A DNA stretch of 64,000 nucleotides from Ananas comosus (Eukaryota > Streptophyta > Magnoliopsida > Poales > Bromeliaceae): contig NC_033621.1 of NCBI RefSeq assembly GCF_001540865.1, positions 708,466 to 772,465 of the forward strand, written 5' to 3'. Below, piece after piece: positions 61,266-64,000 of the stretch; position 1 is the first letter of the stretch, and every line of letters starts with the position of its first letter. A model generated the notes under the pieces. The model did no database searches, was not told the DNA's origin, and saw only the letters and a program-made list of their open reading frames with translations. A program made the translations under genes and the position numbers.

Positions 61266-63824
61266 ATGAGCCGCCGCAAAGGGAAAGAGCTCGAAGGGGA
61301 TAAAGCAGCGGACGAGCCCAAGACCTTCACGAAGGAGGCGAAGGGGGCGAAGTCTACGACCCTCAGATCCTTGAAGCAAGCGACGGCTTCATCCCGCCCA
61401 GGTGCGAGGGTAGGCACCTGTAGCTATCACCTCTCTGGACTGGACCCAGCGCTGGAGCGGAGGTTCCTGGAGCTTAAACGCAACAGCAGTAGTAAATCGC
61501 ACACCTACCTCGGTTCATCCGGCATCGATGGAAGCTCCTCTTCCAAGAAGGCTCCATGGGCAGATGCTGGTTCGAAGCAGAGGTCCCTGGAGTCCATTCG
61601 TAACCCCGGCAACAGCAATAAATCGCACAACTACCCTGCCGAATCTCGCATTGATGGAAGTTCCTGTTCCAAGAATGTTTCTTGGGCGGATGCTGCGGGC
61701 CTCGCTTTAACACAGATCACCTACATCCGCAGTGACAACTCCTCCCCCCCTCCGGTCTCAGGACCAAGTATTACCCCGGCCTCAATATCAGCTAACAAGA
61801 GCCGACCTGAGGACTCGCCCTGGATTGAAGTGCGGAATAGAAGGAAGCGATCCTCTACACCTCTCCTCAAGAAGACTTATAAAGAAGCTCTCCTCACCCC
61901 CGCCCATTCCCATCCTTCAGGCAAACCTCTGAGTCACTCCCCCACATCTCCCCACTTTCTCGATATAAAATTCTTCAAAGGGAGGTGCTTCAGGTGCCTG
62001 GGAAAAGACCATCGGGCCGGCCATTGCCGCGAAGCTCTCCGGTGTGCTAGGTGCTTTAAAACAGGGCATAAAGCACGTTCTTGTATGAACCGACTTCCGA
62101 TGGACATCTACCGTGCCACGCGCGCTCGCCCGGCCAATCTCAGCGCCTTTGTACCGCTGTCGGAAGACTTCTTCGCCAGACAAAACCGACGTCGTAATGC
62201 GATCCTCGCAGATGTCGTCCCTCCGGCGAACCTCGGACACTTCCCCCAGGCTACCATCGCTAGCAGGCTAGCGAATCGCTTCGGAGGATACCCTTCCGAT
62301 TTTCAAGTGGCCCAGTACAGAGAAAGAGATTTCGTTGTCTTCTTACCGAAATGGGTTCAGATCGATCATCTTCTTCAGAGGGAGATCCTTACCCTGGGGG
62401 ACATCCAGTTAAGATGCTTCGAGTGGAACCCCTACGACGGCGCTCGCCGCCCACCGCTCACCTACAAAGCTTGGATCCGACTCGTTAGCCTCCCTTATGA
62501 GTGTTGGTCCTCTCGCACCGTGGCGGCCCTTGTCGGTGGATTCGGAAGATTCATCCGGGCGGACGACTTCAGTACACATATGGCCGATGTTTCCGGCTAT
62601 CGATGTTTGATCGCTGTGAACCATCTCTCTGACATTCCTGAGAATTTAGAGGTCACCTTCGGCGACTTATCTATCTCCGTGCTGATTCAACTTGAAAGAT
62701 GGGCTCGAGGTGATGATGATCATCGTGGACGCCCACACCCACCCTACGAAGGCGCTGGTCATCATGATTCGGAAGCTAGAACGGGAGAAGCCAAGGTTCG
62801 CAACGTCGGCGATGTTCGAGGGAGGCGTTCGACGGAAGGCGCTGCTCCCTCTCCAGATGACTCATGGGACTCCGAAATTCGTGATCGAAGGCGCAACGTT
62901 AGCGGCGGAGCGGCGACTGTCCCCATCGCAACTCCGGGCGGCGGAGCGTCGAACGATCGGCTCTCCCACAATTTTAATTTTAATTTTTCAAATCCCCTTG
63001 AGCCTGGACTTGCCGCTTCCGTGTCTGCTGACCCTAAGGAAGGACACTGTACCGAGTTGTCACGATGCCCTATTCGTGCACCCTCAGCCTCACGTTCTAT
63101 CACCTTATTTAATGCTCCATTGCTTGTGAAAAGAGACAACCAGGGGAATTTTCGAAATTCACACACTACTATTGGACAAAAGAATGGAAGCAGTGATACT
63201 ATTGTTAGTCTAGATACTACTAGTGGACTAATTAATTTTGGCAGCTATTGCTTTTCCTCGGGCCCCACACTTCCCCACCTTGGAATGGATATAGGCGCGG
63301 CTGTTGAGGCTTCTTTCTTCTTTGGTCAACTTCGGTTCACTTACTTTTTTACCACTACCCCGGGTCCAAGTAATTCCGGACTGGGGCTTGTGATTGATCT
63401 CTTCCCCCCTCTGAGATCTGGTACTCTAGACCCATTCAACCCCGACTGCTTTGCCTGGGGCCCCCTCGCCGGCCTCGTTAAGGTTTTTTTGGGCCGGGCT
63501 TTCGCATCTTCTTCTGATCGTGTGGCTTCCTCTAGCCCCTGCTCTGTTACTACGAATTATCTACCTATCAACGACTCGATGTTCGTCGAACCACCTGATC
63601 CTCCAAGGTTCAGTCCTCGGCTTCACACGCGGGCAAAGGACAATATTCTGTGCAGGGCGATGAACAGGAAAGCGCAACTCCGAGAGGGAGTGCAATCTAA
63701 TTTTGGGTCAGCGCCGCGCACATTCTCTAGGAAGAAACTAAAGGCAAAAAGTCTTCTTTGCGGCGTCAATCTATCTGATGATGAAGCTTTGGACTTCCAG
63801 AAGTTCCTGTCTGCCGAGGCATAG
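61266..63824 (+). CDS. LINE ORF1 protein: RRM-like/DUF4283-type domain with two CCHC zinc knuckles
   Basis: Nucleic-acid-binding chaperone of the LINE ribonucleoprotein, 852 aa, no internal stop. ATG 61266 is chosen (MSRRKGKELEGDK). Residues about 60-140 are Ser/Lys-rich with two loosely repeated units (SHTYLGSSGIDGSSSSKKAP and SHNYPAESRIDGSSCSKNVS). Two CX2CX4HX4C knuckles are at residues 241-254 (CFRCLGKDHRAGHC) and 260-273 (CARCFKTGHKARSC). Downstream, ATIASRLANRFGGYPSDFQV, RDFVVFLPKW and WIRLVSLPYECWS match the DUF4283-like region of plant LINE ORF1 and retro-derived proteins. In many plant proteins DUF4283 precedes the knuckle; here similar sequence follows it. The C-terminus ends with RKKLKAKSLLCGVNLSDDEA. 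It is separated from ORF2 by one TAG in the same frame. Confidence 0.9.
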   Translation: MSRRKGKELEGDKAADEPKTFTKEAKGAKSTTLRSLKQATASSRPGARVGTCSYHLSGLDPALERRFLELKRNSSSKSHTYLGSSGIDGSSSSKKAPWADAGSKQRSLESIRNPGNSNKSHNYPAESRIDGSSCSKNVSWADAAGLALTQITYIRSDNSSPPPVSGPSITPASISANKSRPEDSPWIEVRNRRKRSSTPLLKKTYKEALLTPAHSHPSGKPLSHSPTSPHFLDIKFFKGRCFRCLGKDHRAGHCREALRCARCFKTGHKARSCMNRLPMDIYRATRARPANLSAFVPLSEDFFARQNRRRNAILADVVPPANLGHFPQATIASRLANRFGGYPSDFQVAQYRERDFVVFLPKWVQIDHLLQREILTLGDIQLRCFEWNPYDGARRPPLTYKAWIRLVSLPYECWSSRTVAALVGGFGRFIRADDFSTHMADVSGYRCLIAVNHLSDIPENLEVTFGDLSISVLIQLERWARGDDDHRGRPHPPYEGAGHHDSEARTGEAKVRNVGDVRGRRSTEGAAPSPDDSWDSEIRDRRRNVSGGAATVPIATPGGGASNDRLSHNFNFNFSNPLEPGLAASVSADPKEGHCTELSRCPIRAPSASRSITLFNAPLLVKRDNQGNFRNSHTTIGQKNGSSDTIVSLDTTSGLINFGSYCFSSGPTLPHLGMDIGAAVEASFFFGQLRFTYFFTTTPGPSNSGLGLVIDLFPPLRSGTLDPFNPDCFAWGPLAGLVKVFLGRAFASSSDRVASSSPCSVTTNYLPINDSMFVEPPDPPRFSPRLHTRAKDNILCRAMNRKAQLREGVQSNFGSAPRTFSRKKLKAKSLLCGVNLSDDEALDFQKFLSAEA

Positions 63825-63869
63825 GCCCTGGCTGTCTCTTTGTTGTGTTGCCTCTGTGTGTGTCGTTGT

Positions 63870-64000
63870 ATGTTTTTGTTGATGAATATCTTCAGCTGGA
63901 ATGTTCGTGGTCTTAATGACCCTAGTAAGCGCTGTCTAGTCAAGTCAGTGGTGTCGAAACTCTTTTGTACTGTGGTATGTCTGCAAGAATCTAAAGTGGA
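63870..64000 (+). CDS. LINE ORF2, apurinic endonuclease start (truncated by window end)
   Basis: MNIFSWNVRGLNDPSKR from ATG 63882 is the classic N-terminus of the plant LINE endonuclease-reverse transcriptase; the following VVCLQESK carries the endonuclease LQE motif. An upstream in-frame ATG at 63870 would add MFLL. Only about 40 codons lie in the window, all open. The reverse transcriptase is beyond the edge. Confidence 0.9.
   Translation, partial: MFLLMNIFSWNVRGLNDPSKRCLVKSVVSKLFCTVVCLQESKV

Larger units (their letters stand above)
61266..64000 (+). mobile_element. LINE (non-LTR) retrotransposon, right end beyond window
   Basis: ORF1 with two zinc knuckles is followed by the start of an ORF2 endonuclease, the order of plant L1-type LINEs. 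The 5' UTR start and target-site duplication are not defined; the 3' end lies outside. Both ORFs are open as far as seen, so the copy is fairly young. Confidence 0.9.

Noticed and set aside
1..64000. CRISPR arrays, bacterial operons, phage or toxin-antitoxin genes
   Set aside because: The window is clearly plant nuclear DNA. Repeats seen are microsatellites, tandem duplications and foldbacks, without regularly spaced unique spacers.
1..64000. tRNA or rRNA genes
   Set aside because: No convincing cloverleaf with A/B-box motifs or rRNA sequence was noticed by eye. A tRNAscan run would settle it.

Overview
This is a nuclear, gene-dense stretch of a flowering-plant genome, most likely a non-grass monocot. 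The genes are split into many short exons by AT-rich GT-AG introns. Two nearly intron-free genes (PPR, 41-43 kb; GPAT, 54.7-56.6 kb) are strongly GC-rich with GC-ending codons, while neighbouring genes are not; that bimodality is typical of monocots. TA/GA microsatellites and foldback MITEs lie in introns and intergenic DNA. The general look recalls pineapple or other commelinids, but I cannot fix the species. No bacterial, organellar or viral genes were seen.

Layout from left to right: (1) an RsmI-type 16S rRNA methyltransferase (minus, 3' end cut by the window edge) head-to-head with (2) a UBC15-18-type E2 ubiquitin-conjugating enzyme (plus, 6 exons). (3) A 24-exon SABRE/KINKY POLLEN/APT1 bridge-like lipid transfer protein (minus, 16.6 kb). 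(4) An APL1-type large subunit of ADP-glucose pyrophosphorylase (minus, 15 exons) head-to-head with (5) a UTP4/Cirhin (POPCORN) WD40 ribosome-biogenesis factor (plus, 11 exons). (6) A PLS-class PPR protein (plus). (7) A VAMP721/722-type R-SNARE (plus, 5 exons). (8) An Alba-domain RGG protein (minus, 8 exons). (9) A RAM2-type sn-2 glycerol-3-phosphate acyltransferase (minus, 2 exons). (10) A LINE retrotransposon with intact ORF1 and the start of ORF2 (plus, runs off the right edge). I rebuilt exon-intron structures by hand from splice sites, reading phase and family conservation. For all eight complete multi-exon genes, UBC16 through RAM2 leaving out the single-exon PPR, exon lengths sum to a whole number of codons and give about the expected protein length.

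The genes are a normal mixed nuclear neighbourhood, not an operon or cluster. They cover housekeeping (ribosome biogenesis, plastid rRNA modification, ubiquitin, SNARE and lipid transfer), starch synthesis and, with RAM2, lipid supply to arbuscular mycorrhizal fungi or cutin-type lipids. Two head-to-head pairs share short intergenic promoters.

The accessory content is mobile DNA. Two foldback elements have clean 9-bp target-site duplications (MULE-like MITEs). A recurrent inverted-repeat family ends in TATATAGAG/CTATCGG-like sequence at three or more sites. There are smaller foldbacks, several local tandem duplications inside introns, and the LINE. I did not find a convincing previously undescribed protein system; the most unusual signals are the foldback elements and the single in-frame stop between the LINE ORFs.
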